Below, piece by piece: positions 8,960-17,656 of a stretch of DNA of 64,000 nt. The stretch is from the NCBI RefSeq assembly GCF_002934265.1, contig NZ_PTIX01000014.1, positions 62,001-126,000 on the forward strand, read 5' to 3'. Numbering within the stretch: position 1 is the stretch's first letter; the number at the start of each line of letters is the position of its first letter. The DNA comes from Actinokineospora auranticolor. Lineage in GTDB: Bacteria; Actinomycetota; Actinomycetes; Mycobacteriales; Pseudonocardiaceae. The notes under the pieces were generated by a model. The model had not been told where the DNA came from, ran no database searches, and saw nothing but the letters and a program-made list of their open reading frames with translations. Both the position numbers and the translations under genes were made by a program.

Positions 8960-9844
8960 GTGCACCCGATCACCGGCCCCGAGGAGGTCCCCCTCTTCTG
9001 CCGACCGCCGTACGTCCTCAACGACGAGGTCGCGGACGACCTGGCGGCTGGCCGCCGCCGACCGGAACGGCTGTGGGTCGCCCTCCGGGACGACCGGCTG
9101 GTGGCCAGGGTCGGCTGGTGGGGGCGCGCGGGGGAGGACGCGCCGTTCCTGCTGGACATCTTCGACACCGAGGACGTGGTGGTCGGCGAGCACCTGCTGC
9201 GCACGGCCATGGCGTCGGCGGCCCCGGCCCGGCCGCACTACCTCCGCACCGTCACGGCCGAATGGCGAACGGACCCCGCGACGACCCGGTGCGTGGCGGC
9301 GCTGGAGCGGACCGGGGCCTGGTTGCTGGCGGAACGTGTGCGGTTCGAGTGGCGTCCCGGTACCCCGGTGCCCCCGTCCAGCGGTCGCCTGGTGTTCCGG
9401 TCGGTGCGGGACACGGGGGAGATCCTGGACCTGATGACCAGGGCCCTGGACGGCACCCTGGACGCCCACAGCCTCGACGACCTGACCCGCCTACCGCCCC
9501 GCGCGGCGGCGACCCGCCACTTCGACGACGAACTGGCCCGCTTCCACAGCCCACGCTCGTGGTGGCGGGTGGCGACGTTGCCCGGTGGTGAGCCGGTCGG
9601 GTTCATCACGCCGGGGCGCAATGATTACAACGCGGTGATCGGGTATCCGGCTGTGCTTCCTGAGCACCGGGGGAACGGGTACATCAACGACCTCCTGGCG
9701 GAGGCGACGCGGATCCTTGCGGCACAGGGGGTTCCGCGCATCCGAGCCGCCACGGACCTCGACAACACCCCGATGGCCGCCGCCTTCACCAGAGCCGGCT
9801 ACCTCGACGTCGAACGCACGATCGTGATGGCTTGGTCCAAGTAG
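8960..9844 (+). CDS. GNAT family N-acetyltransferase
   Basis: A 294-residue protein whose C-terminal half is a GNAT domain. The acetyl-CoA loop is LPEHRGNGYINDLL, followed by a terminal strand with DLDNTPMAAAFTRAGY. The N-terminal half looks like a degenerate second GNAT domain. The GTG at 8960 follows GGGGAGGT by 9 nt. It is co-transcribed with the YchJ-like gene. The acceptor substrate cannot be read from the sequence. Downstream of it begins the 1.9-kb gene-free repeat region. Confidence 0.85.
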   Translation: MHPITGPEEVPLFCRPPYVLNDEVADDLAAGRRRPERLWVALRDDRLVARVGWWGRAGEDAPFLLDIFDTEDVVVGEHLLRTAMASAAPARPHYLRTVTAEWRTDPATTRCVAALERTGAWLLAERVRFEWRPGTPVPPSSGRLVFRSVRDTGEILDLMTRALDGTLDAHSLDDLTRLPPRAAATRHFDDELARFHSPRSWWRVATLPGGEPVGFITPGRNDYNAVIGYPAVLPEHRGNGYINDLLAEATRILAAQGVPRIRAATDLDNTPMAAAFTRAGYLDVERTIVMAWSK

Positions 9845-10216
9845 GACTTCGGCGGCCGGGGAGTCGACTTCGAGGTGCTCGTGGTCGGAGTCCAGCAGGA
9901 CGGGACGTCGGCGAACCACTCGCCGTCATCGAGGTCTCAGCGCAGCCAGGCGTGGCGTGGGCGGGGCTGTGCGCGGCGGCGATCGCGGGCTGGCCGTTGA
10001 GCCGCTGGGGCTCGTGCCCCGGTGCGAGACGTGGGCAAGACATCTCCGCCTGACCTCGATCCCGTGAGTGGCGAGTTCCGGGGCCGCCCCGGGCATGTGG
10101 TTGCGCGCGTCGCCGGTCGCCGGGTTGGCGATCTCGAAGGCGGCCATGCCCATCTGGCGCGGCAAGCCACTCTGACGGTCGCCTCGTCCTTGGCGTTCGT
10201 GGAGCTGTGAGGCGCC
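9845..10216. other. Gene-free stretch with possible decayed coding fragments
   Basis: No start, ribosome site and codon pattern agree here. On the minus strand two short stretches look protein-like in different frames: RPVLLDSDHEHLEV near 9870-9920 and MGMAAFEIANPATGDAR near 10100-10150. They may be remains of a frameshifted gene. I could not assign a family. Confidence 0.3.
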
Positions 10217-11640
10217 GGGTTTGGTGGGTGTGCTTTGGCGGGGTTGGTAAGCGTGAGTTGTGTGGCGAGAAGCACTGGCTGGGGTTGAGCGGCCCGACAG
10301 TGGAGTTGGCCGGGCACGGGTGGTGAAGAGTGACGTGCGTAGTCGGGTGAAGGGTTTGGCGGGCGGTGTCTGGCGGTGGTTCGGATGGGTGTCGCGGGGT
10401 GGGGTGAGCGGGCTGGTCGCAGGGGCGGGTGGGGTTGGGGCGTTGGTCGTTCGTCGGTGTGGGGGGATGTCTCTTTTGAGTAGCTGGGGAAACGAGCGCG
10501 GGGCGGCGTAGCGAGGTTGTGGTGGGGCTGGGTCGGGTGGGCCGGGTTTGGTGGCTGTGCTTTGGCGGGGTAGGTACGCGTGAGTTGTGTGGTGGTTGGG
10601 CGGTCGACGGTGAGGTCGGCCGGGCACGGTTGGTGAAGGGCGATGTGCACAGTCGGGTGAAGGCCTGGAGGGTGGTGCCTGGCGGGATTGGGCGTTGGCC
10701 GTTCGTCGGCATTGGGATACCTCGGTTGAGTGACTGGGTGGGCATGAAGGCGGGACTGCGCAACGAGGTGGCGGTGAGGGCTGGGTCGGGTGGGATGGAT
10801 TCGGTGGGCGGTGGGGGTGAGCCGGGTTGGTGGCTGTGCTTTGGCGGGTCAGTACGCCTGAGTTGTGTGGCGGGACACGGGCTGGGGTGGGGCGGCTGTC
10901 GGTGGGGTCGGCCGGGCACGGTTGGTGAAGGGCGACGTGCGTAGTCGGGTGATGGGCTTGGCGGGCGGTGCCTGGTTGTGGTCCGGGCGGGTGTCGCGGG
11001 GTGGGGTGAGCGGGCTGGGCGCAGGGGCGGGTGGGGTTGGGTATTGGTCGTTCAACGGTGTTGGGAGATACCTCTGTTGAGTGGCTGGGGACCGAGGGCG
11101 CGACGGCGTAGCGAGGTCGTGGTGGGGGCTGGGCCGGGTTTGGTGGGTGTGCCTTGGCGGGGCAAGTAGGCGTGAGTCGTGTGGTGGGTGGGCGGCTGAT
11201 GGTGGGGTCGGTTGGGCACGGTTGGTGAAGGGCGACGTGCGTAGTCGGGTGTTGGGCTTGGCGGGCGGTGCCTGGTGATGGTTCGGGCAGGTGTCGCGGG
11301 GTGGGGTGAGCGGGCTGGGCGCAGGGGCGGGCGGGATTGGGGTGCTGGTCGTTCGTCGGTGTTGGGGATGCCTCGGTTGAGTGGCTGGGGGAACGAGCGC
11401 GGGATGGCGTAGCGAGGTCGTGGTGGGGCTGGGGCGGGTGGGTCGGGCTTGGTGGGTGTGCGTTGGCGGGGCAAGTACGTGTGAGTCGTGTGGTGGCGGG
11501 GCGGCTGACGGTGGGGTCGGCCGGGCACGGGTGGTGAAGGGCAATGTGCGTAGTCGGTGGAGGATTTGGCGGATGGCGTAACGAGGTCGTGGTGGGGGCT
11601 GAGCCGGGCGAGCCGGATTCGGTGGGTGGTGGGGTTCCGG
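10217..11640. repeat. Degenerate tandem array of about 0.3-kb G/T-rich repeats
   Basis: Five copies begin near 10217, 10542, 10822, 11133 and 11442, with spacings of about 325, 280, 311 and 309 bp. A truncated remnant starts near 11610. Each copy opens with TTTGGTGGGTGTGCTTTGG or a variant, then GTGAGTTGTGTGG. About 100 bp in it carries TGGTGAAGGGCGACGTGCG and near its end GCGTAGCGAGGTCGTGG. The plus strand is strongly G/T-biased, so the minus strand lacks stops in several frames and yields false Pro/Thr/His-rich frames. G-quadruplex-type runs recur in copies 1, 3, 4 and 5. I see no gene in the array. Confidence 0.85.
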
Positions 11641-11797
11641 GGTGACCTCGATTCGGTGAGATGTGCTGGGCTGGGGTGCCGTTGGTTGACCGGCGCGGCA
11701 CTGTCGTTGTCGGTCAGTGAAGGAATCGGCCGGTGGGGGAGGCCGATGGGCCGTGGTGGGGTCAAGCTGTGGCCAAGCACACGGGAAGGCAGGGCGT

Positions 11798-13246
11798 ATG
11801 GACGTCATCGTGGTCGGAGCGGGCTCGGCTGGCTCGGTCGTGGCGCGTCGGCTGGTGGACGCGGGGGCGCGGGTCACCTTGCTGGAGGCGGGCGGTCCCG
11901 ACACCAACCCGGCCATCCACGACCCCTCGCGCGCGGGGGAGCTGTGGCACGGCCCCGAGGACTGGGACCACTACACCGTCCCCCAGCCGCACGCCGGGAA
12001 CCGGCGGTTGCACCTGCCGCGTGGCAAGGTGCTTGGCGGGTCGCACTCGCTCAACGCGATGATCTGGGTGCGTGGGGCGGCGCAGGACTATGACGGGTGG
12101 GGGCAGCCCGGGTGGGCCTGGCAGGACGTGCTGCCGGTCTACGAACGCATCGAGAAGGATCTCCTTCCGGTTGTCGCCAACGAACCCCTGCACCCCATCC
12201 AGCAGTCCATGCTGGACGCGGCCGAGCAGATCGGCATCGAGTTCAACCCCGACTACAACGCCGGGTCCCTCGACGGCATCTCGATCGAGCAGATCACCGC
12301 CCGCGACGGGCAGCGGGTCAACACCTGGATCGCCTACGGCAGGCCGATCCTGGGGGCCGACAACTTCACCGTCCACACCGGAGCCCTGGTGCACCGCCTG
12401 CTCCTCGACGGCACCCGCGCGGTCGGTGTGCTCGTCGAGATCGACGGTGAGCTCCAGGAACTGCGCGCCGACCAGGTCGTGCTCGCCGCGGGTGCGCTGG
12501 CCTCACCCGCCATCCTGCTGCGCAGCGGCATCGGCCCAGCCGACGAGCTGCGCGCGGCGGGCATCGAGGTCGTCGCCGACGTCCCGGGTGTCGGCCGCAA
12601 CCTCCACGACCACCTGCTGGCGCCGGTCATCTACGCCACCGACCGCCGGGAGGTGGAGCCGCCGAGCGCCGGGCGCTCGGTGACCCAGACGCACCTGTTC
12701 TGGCGCAGCCGCCCCGACCTGGACGTGCCCGACACCCAGCCCATCCACTTCAGCGTGCCGATGTACCAGCCGGGGATGTCCGGGCCGGCCACCGGCTTCT
12801 CGCTCATGGCGGGCATCGTGACCCCGCGCAGCCGCGGCAGCCTGCGGGTCACCAGCGCCGACCCGCGCGACGAGCCGCTGATCGACCTGGCCGCCCTGGA
12901 GCACCCCGACGACTTCGCCAGCCTCGTCGCGTCGGTGGAGCAGTGCAGGCGCCTCGGCGCCGCGCCCGCGCTGGCCGAGGAGTGGGGCGCCCGGGAGATC
13001 TACCCGGAGCCCGGTGCCGACGTCGAGGACTACGTGCGGCGCAACGCGATCACCTACCACCACCAGGTCGGCACCTGCAAGATGGGCACGGACGCCGAGT
13101 CGGTCGTCGGGCCCGATCTGCTCGCCCACGGGCTGACCGGTCTTCGGATCGCCGACGCGTCGATCATGCCCACCGTGCCGACGGGCAACACCAACGCCCC
13201 GGCGGTGCTGATCGGCGAGCTGGCCGCGAACTTCATCCTGGCGTGA
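11798..13246 (+). CDS. GMC family FAD-dependent oxidoreductase (choline dehydrogenase-like)
   Basis: A 482-residue flavoprotein oxidising an alcohol group. The N-terminal FAD fold is VVGAGSAGSVVARRL. The GMC signatures are present as LPRGKVLGGSHSLNAM and GALASPAILLRSGIG. The C-terminus has the catalytic histidine region YHHQVGTCKMG and ends with NTNAPAVLIGE. The ATG at 11798 directly opens the Rossmann fold. Upstream in-frame sequence is part of the repeat region. It is slightly shorter than choline dehydrogenase (about 550). The substrate is unknown. It stands at the edge of a locus with SDR, MoaF-like and ABC transporter genes, which hints at a catabolic role. Confidence 0.9.
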   Translation: MDVIVVGAGSAGSVVARRLVDAGARVTLLEAGGPDTNPAIHDPSRAGELWHGPEDWDHYTVPQPHAGNRRLHLPRGKVLGGSHSLNAMIWVRGAAQDYDGWGQPGWAWQDVLPVYERIEKDLLPVVANEPLHPIQQSMLDAAEQIGIEFNPDYNAGSLDGISIEQITARDGQRVNTWIAYGRPILGADNFTVHTGALVHRLLLDGTRAVGVLVEIDGELQELRADQVVLAAGALASPAILLRSGIGPADELRAAGIEVVADVPGVGRNLHDHLLAPVIYATDRREVEPPSAGRSVTQTHLFWRSRPDLDVPDTQPIHFSVPMYQPGMSGPATGFSLMAGIVTPRSRGSLRVTSADPRDEPLIDLAALEHPDDFASLVASVEQCRRLGAAPALAEEWGAREIYPEPGADVEDYVRRNAITYHHQVGTCKMGTDAESVVGPDLLAHGLTGLRIADASIMPTVPTGNTNAPAVLIGELAANFILA

Positions 13247-13249
13247 CCG

Positions 13250-13287
13250 CCGGTGCCGGGCGGTACGCGAGTGCCGCCCGGCACCGG
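13250..13287 (+). terminator. Terminator hairpin after the GMC oxidoreductase
   Basis: A 14-bp perfect stem (13250-13263 with 13274-13287) starts 3 nt after the stop codon of the GMC gene. There is no T tract. Confidence 0.55.
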
Positions 13288-13491
13288 GACGGGTGACAAG
13301 GTCGACAAGGGCAACGACGGGGACAACGGGGACGACATCGTGGTTCTCCTGGCATTCGATGGGGCGAGTCCGGATTTCGGATGAGTGCCGTTGGGGATTT
13401 CCGGGGCACAAATCCAGGTTGTCGGCTCGGACCAGGCCTGTTCAGGGAATACACCCGATCGTGGATAACGTCGCGAAAATGACCTAAATGC
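13288..13491. other. Intergenic stretch with short GAC/AAC-rich repeat
   Basis: Between two hairpins. It contains a run of imperfect 9-mers (GACAAGG, GGGGACAAC, GGGGACGAC) near 13290-13335 and nothing gene-like. A minus-strand frame starting at 13338 with GGAG runs antisense into the GMC gene and is not convincing. Confidence 0.4.
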
Positions 13492-13531
13492 AAAGAAGGC
13501 TCTTAGCCCCGCAGGGCTAAGAGCCTTCTTT
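13492..13531. terminator. Strong bidirectional terminator, 18-bp perfect stem
   Basis: Arms 13492-13509 and 13514-13531 pair perfectly around a CGCA loop. Each arm begins or ends with AAAG/CTTT, giving short T runs on both strands. It sits just past the stop of the minus-strand MoaF-like gene and also protects against read-through from the GMC gene. Confidence 0.85.
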
Positions 13532-13539
13532 CGACCCTC

Positions 13540-14328
13540 TTACAGAGCCGGGTCATACTCCTCAGGGTGCACGGTGTTGCTCAGCAGCCGCCCGAAGGCG
13601 CCAAAGGTGAAGTGGGTCGAGCCGGTGCCCGCCTCGTCCAGGCCGAACAGCACGCCGTGCGAGCGGAGCCGGTGGATGTCGCGGTGGTCGGCGACGGTCA
13701 CCGAGGCGCAGTCGATGACCTTCTCGCGCCAGGTGAAGACGTAGATGCCCGGGCGCAGCTGCCACACCGAGTTCTCGTCCGTGTCGGCCAGGCCCTTCTC
13801 CGGACCGGCCAGGCACTGCCAGGTGTACCAGTGCGGGCTCAGGTACACGTGCTCGTACGCGTGCACCTCGCTGTACACCCACATCGCCCGGCGGCCGATG
13901 AGCGCCCGGGTCGGCGCGGCGGCCTCGCCGGAGACGTCGGAGCCCCGCAGCGTGGCGGTCTCGAACCGCTGGGTCACCCGCGGCGTGCCCGCCTCGTTGA
14001 TGGTCGTGGTGACCAGCAGGGCCCGGCCCGCGCGCAGGTCCAGGAACAGCGACACGGCGTCCTTCGGCCGCGCCGAGGGGTGGAACTGGGTGTAGTACAG
14101 GTCCTCGTCCACCAGGAAGGTCTCGCACTGGTCGACGCCGCCGTCCCACTCGACGCGGGTCCCGCTGAACTTGGCGGTCAGCAGCGGCCCGTCCGGCCCC
14201 TCCAGGACGACCTCGCGCCCGTGCAGGTCCCCCACGGTCGGCGCCTTGTTCGCGTCGAACCCCGGGGCGAGGCCGTCGAGCGGCAGCCAGGTCGAGGTGT
14301 CCGAAAGAGTCGATGTGGTCTCGGTCAT
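13540..14328 (-). CDS. MoaF family protein, copy 1 (262 aa)
   Basis: A soluble two-domain protein of the family named molybdenum cofactor biosynthesis protein F, first noted on the nicotine plasmid pAO1. Its real reaction is not established. Recognisable stretches are IGRRAMWVYSEVHAYEHVYL, WYTWQCLAGPEKG and RPGIYVFTWREKVID, all of which recur in the second copy at 20438-21205. The ATG at 14328 follows AAGGA by 6 nt. It is divergent from an SDR gene. Two copies flanking an uptake system suggest a role in handling the imported compound rather than general cofactor synthesis (inference). Confidence 0.85.
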   Translation of the reverse strand: MTETTSTLSDTSTWLPLDGLAPGFDANKAPTVGDLHGREVVLEGPDGPLLTAKFSGTRVEWDGGVDQCETFLVDEDLYYTQFHPSARPKDAVSLFLDLRAGRALLVTTTINEAGTPRVTQRFETATLRGSDVSGEAAAPTRALIGRRAMWVYSEVHAYEHVYLSPHWYTWQCLAGPEKGLADTDENSVWQLRPGIYVFTWREKVIDCASVTVADHRDIHRLRSHGVLFGLDEAGTGSTHFTFGAFGRLLSNTVHPEEYDPAL

Positions 14329-14471
14329 CGGCAGTCCTTCCATGCGCTTGTCGGCCAGTCTTGGCCTCTCGGGGGCCGGGCGGAACGCCCGCCCGGCCGT
14401 TGTGCGGCACCGGTCAAAGACGGTGCGTTGCACGCCAACCCGCCCCGTACCACGAGCCCCAGGATGGCAGC

Positions 14472-15182
14472 ATGCGGTTGCAACTGACGGGTAAGAAAGT
14501 GCTGGTCACCGGGGGTGCGTCGGGGATCGGCCTGGCCTGCGCCCTGGCGTTCCTCGACGAGGGCGCGGACGTGGCGGTGATCGACCGCGCCCAGGGTCCC
14601 AAAGGGGCTTTCGGCGTCCGGGCGGACGTCACCGACGATTCCCAGCTCTCCACCGCGGTCACGAAGGCGGTAGGACATTTGGGTGGCCTGGACGTCGTAG
14701 TGGGCTGTGCGGGCATTTCAGGCCCCGTAGGAACCCCTCTGGTGGATACGCCCGCCGACGCCATCGCGGCCGTCTTGGCGGTAAACGTGACCGGGCAGCT
14801 CTTGCTCGCCAAGCACACATATCCGCATATGGCAGATGGCGGCGCGTATGTGCTCTTGGCCAGCGACTCGGCTTTCGTGTCCGCACCGGGCATGGTCCCC
14901 TACTGCGCTTCCAAGGGCGCCGTGGTCTCCCTGACCAAGGCGCTCGCGGTCGAGTTCACCCGCGCGCGGGTGAACTGCGTCTGCCCCTCCATTGTGGACA
15001 CCCCCATGGCCCGCGCCGACCTCGGTGACGCCGCGATAGACGAGGCGGACTTTCCGGTGCAGACAGCCGACGAGGTGGCCCAGCAGGTGCTCTTCCTCGC
15101 GTCCGCGCGCTCCCGGGCCATCAACGGCCAGGCCGTGCTCGCCGACTTCGGCTACTCAGCCCGCTCGGGCTTCCCCGCGTAG
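14472..15182 (+). CDS. Short-chain dehydrogenase/reductase
   Basis: A 236-residue classical SDR. The NAD(P)-binding motif is TGGASGIG at the N-terminus, an aspartate ends the second strand (VAVIDRA) which favours NAD(H), and the active site is YCASK with serines upstream (LLASDSAF). The C-terminus has INGQAVLADFGY, the usual family end. The ATG at 14472 has AGGA about 8 nt upstream. It shares a 143-bp intergenic region with the divergent MoaF-like gene, so the two are probably co-regulated. The substrate is unknown, probably a secondary alcohol in the same pathway. Confidence 0.9.
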   Translation: MRLQLTGKKVLVTGGASGIGLACALAFLDEGADVAVIDRAQGPKGAFGVRADVTDDSQLSTAVTKAVGHLGGLDVVVGCAGISGPVGTPLVDTPADAIAAVLAVNVTGQLLLAKHTYPHMADGGAYVLLASDSAFVSAPGMVPYCASKGAVVSLTKALAVEFTRARVNCVCPSIVDTPMARADLGDAAIDEADFPVQTADEVAQQVLFLASARSRAINGQAVLADFGYSARSGFPA

Positions 15183-15198
15183 GGGACCCCGGACACAG

Positions 15199-15236
15199 CT
15201 CGGCCCGCCACCCTCTGACCAGGGTGACGGGCCGAG
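15199..15236. terminator. Terminator hairpin between SDR and livF
   Basis: A 16-bp stem with one mismatch (15199-15214 with 15221-15236) and a 6-nt loop between convergent genes. Confidence 0.6.
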
Positions 15237-15245
15237 GTGCGGCGG

Positions 15246-15938
15246 CTATTCGCCCAGATAAGCCGAGTGCAGGGTTTCCGGCGCGTCCAGCAACTCCTTG
15301 GCGGTGCCCTGGAAGGTCACCCGCCCCGACGACACCACCAGGGCGTCCTGCGAGACACCGAGCGCCAGGTGGGTGAACTGCTCCACCAGCAGGATGGCGG
15401 CGCCCTCCTCGGCGAAGCGGGTCACCATCGGCAGCAGCCGCGTGAACACCACCGGCGCCAGGCCCAGCGACATCTCGTCGATCAGCAGGTACCGCGGCCG
15501 GGCCGCGAAAGCCCGCGCCAGCACCACCATCTGCTGCTCGCCACCGCTGAGCAGCGCGGTGGGGGAGTTGCGCCGCTTCTCCAACTCGGGGAACAGCGCC
15601 AGCACCTCCTCCACCCGCGGCCACGTGCGCGCGGTGAGCTTGAGGTTCTCCACCACGGTCAGACCCGGGAAGACGGCCCGACCCTGCTCGATGTGGGCCA
15701 ACCCCAGCTTCGCCCGCGCCACGCGGGACTGCTTGGTGATGTCGGTCCCGTCGATGCTGACCGACCCGGAGGCGGCGGGCACGACACCGGAGATGGATTC
15801 CAGGAGGCTGGTCTTACCGGCGCCGTTGGGCCCGACCAGCGCCGTGATGCGCCCGGGTTCCAAGGTGAACGCGACGTCGCGGATCACCGGACCGGCGCCC
15901 CGGGTGACCGTCACGTCCTGTACGCGCAGCCCGCTCAC
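15246..15938 (-). CDS. livF: ABC transporter ATP-binding protein, LivF type
   Basis: A 230-residue ATPase of a branched-chain-amino-acid-type importer. Walker A is GPNGAGKT, the signature LSGGEQQ, Walker B LLIDEMSLGLAP, and the switch histidine has been replaced by Gln (VEQFTH), as is common in LivF. The GTG at 15938 overlaps the stop of the LivM-LivG fusion by 4 nt and has GGAG 6 nt upstream. It is the last gene of a four-gene operon livK-livH-livMG-livF. Such Liv systems often import aromatic or short organic acids rather than amino acids. The substrate is not evident here. Confidence 0.92.
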   Translation of the reverse strand: MSGLRVQDVTVTRGAGPVIRDVAFTLEPGRITALVGPNGAGKTSLLESISGVVPAASGSVSIDGTDITKQSRVARAKLGLAHIEQGRAVFPGLTVVENLKLTARTWPRVEEVLALFPELEKRRNSPTALLSGGEQQMVVLARAFAARPRYLLIDEMSLGLAPVVFTRLLPMVTRFAEEGAAILLVEQFTHLALGVSQDALVVSSGRVTFQGTAKELLDAPETLHSAYLGE

Positions 15939-17656
15939 AGCATCTCCGTTTCGCCCATGTAGGCCTTGAGGACCGCGGGGTTGGCCAGCACCTCGGCCTG
16001 CGGGCCGCTGGCCAGCACCTGGCCGAAGTCCAGCACCGTGATCCGGTCGCACACCGAGCGGACCAGGTCCAGGTCGTGCTCGATGAGCAGCACCGACACG
16101 CCGAAGCGGGCCGGGACCTGGCGCAGCCGGGCGCCGAAGGCCACGTGCTCCTCGTGCGGCAGACCGGCGGCGGGCTCGTCGAGCAGCAGCACCTTCGGCT
16201 TGGCCAGCAGGTGCCCCACGACCTCGACCAGCCGCCGCGCGCCCACGTCGACGCTGCGCAGCGGGGTCCGCGCGGGCGGGCAGCCGAAGAACTCCAGCGC
16301 CTCGTCGATCTCGGCGGAGGTCAGCCGCCGCCGCGCCACGAACCGCACGTACGAGCCGACCGTCAGCCCGGACGGCACGCGGTCCTGCTGGAACGTGCGC
16401 CGCAACCCGGCGCGCGCCCGCTTGGTGGGCGACTGGCCGTTGAGCGACCGCCCGTCCAGCTCCACGGACCCGGTGGCCTGCGGGAGGAATCCGGTGAGGA
16501 TGTCCACCAGCGTCGACTTGCCCGCGCCGTTGGGGCCGATCACACCCAGAACGCCGTTGGACGGTACTTCCAGGTCCACATGCGACAGTGCCTTGACCTC
16601 GCCGAAGCTGACGCTGAGGTCCCGCACCACGAGCACCGGTTCACCGGGCGGCAGCACCTCGACGTCGTCGACGGCGGAGGTCAGCTCCACGCCCGCGGCC
16701 GTCTTGGACCGCTTGCGCACCAACTCGCGCACCGCCACGCCCAGGTTGCCACCCGTGACCAGCGCGTGCGTGCCGAGCAGACCGAAGACCACGAAACCCC
16801 AGTCCTGCGGCACGCCCCAGCGCTTGAGCAGCTCCGGCACCGCGACCCACAGGATCGCGCCGAAGATCGCCATGTCGATCAGGTGCACGCCGGACATGAC
16901 CGCCAGCACGTACAGCGCCAGCGACTGCATCGCGGTGAAGCTGGCCGGGAACGCCAACCCGACCTGGCCGGTCAGCAGGCCACCCGCGACGCCACCGAGG
17001 GCCGCGCTGACCGCGAAGGCGCTCAGCTTGGACGTGCGCACGCTCGCGCCCGCTGCGGCGGTACCGCGCTCGGAGAACGCCACCGACTGCCACCCGCTGC
17101 CCCACCTACTACGGCGCAGGAAGTGCACGAGCAGGCAGCACGCGGTCAGCACGATGATGCCGAGCAGGAAGTAGTTGCGGTCGTCGGAGAACGCGTCCGG
17201 CCGCTCGACCGAGATCCCGTCGACCGTGCCCGGGAACTGGATCTGCACCAGGGTCAGGTCGGCGGCGGCGGCCAAGCCGAGCGTGACGACCGCGAGGTTG
17301 ATCCCGCGCAACCGCAGCGCGGGCAGACCCACCAGCACGCCCACCAGACCGGCGGCGACGCCGCCGCAGAGCAGCCACAGCAGGAACCCGCCGGGCGCCT
17401 CGATCCGGTTGAGCCAGGACACCACCCACGCGCCGACCGCCGCGAAAGTGAGCTGGCACAGCGACACCATGCCCGCGGAGCCGGTGACCACACCGAGCCC
17501 CAGTAGCGCGATACCGGCGACGATGGCGCTCATCCCCAGGTACACGAAGTACCCGTCGAGCCCGACGCTGAGCATGTACCCCACGAGGATCGCCGCACCC
17601 GCGACGACCAGCGGGATACCGAACCGGGTCAGCGGCCCGGCTTCACCGCGCGACAT
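15935..17656 (-). CDS. Fused ABC permease and ATPase, LivM-LivG
   Basis: A 573-residue fusion. Residues 1 to about 310 are a LivM permease with eight or so membrane segments and the loop LRLRGINLAVVTLG. After a linker rich in Val/Asp comes a LivG ATPase: Walker A GPNGAGKST, a signature position degenerate to VDVGARRLVEVVG, Walker B LLLDEPAAGL, and the LIEHD switch. It ends in the LivG tail VLKAYMGETEML. The ATG at 17656 has GGAGGT just upstream and overlaps livH by 14 nt. The signature helix lacks the standard LSGGQ, which is usual for LivG (LPYGxQR) but here even more divergent. Confidence 0.92.
   Translation of the reverse strand: MSRGEAGPLTRFGIPLVVAGAAILVGYMLSVGLDGYFVYLGMSAIVAGIALLGLGVVTGSAGMVSLCQLTFAAVGAWVVSWLNRIEAPGGFLLWLLCGGVAAGLVGVLVGLPALRLRGINLAVVTLGLAAAADLTLVQIQFPGTVDGISVERPDAFSDDRNYFLLGIIVLTACCLLVHFLRRSRWGSGWQSVAFSERGTAAAGASVRTSKLSAFAVSAALGGVAGGLLTGQVGLAFPASFTAMQSLALYVLAVMSGVHLIDMAIFGAILWVAVPELLKRWGVPQDWGFVVFGLLGTHALVTGGNLGVAVRELVRKRSKTAAGVELTSAVDDVEVLPPGEPVLVVRDLSVSFGEVKALSHVDLEVPSNGVLGVIGPNGAGKSTLVDILTGFLPQATGSVELDGRSLNGQSPTKRARAGLRRTFQQDRVPSGLTVGSYVRFVARRRLTSAEIDEALEFFGCPPARTPLRSVDVGARRLVEVVGHLLAKPKVLLLDEPAAGLPHEEHVAFGARLRQVPARFGVSVLLIEHDLDLVRSVCDRITVLDFGQVLASGPQAEVLANPAVLKAYMGETEML

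Noticed and set aside
9926-11701. Minus-strand open frame of 591 codons, Pro/Thr/His-rich
   Set aside because: All minus-strand frames are open here because the plus strand is G/T-rich and lacks the complements of stop codons. The frame follows the tandem repeats, has no ribosome site and no domain.
13054-13338. Minus-strand frame of 94 codons with GGAG before the ATG
   Set aside because: It runs antisense into the GMC gene end, is low in complexity (Ser/Pro/Leu) and crosses a terminator hairpin.
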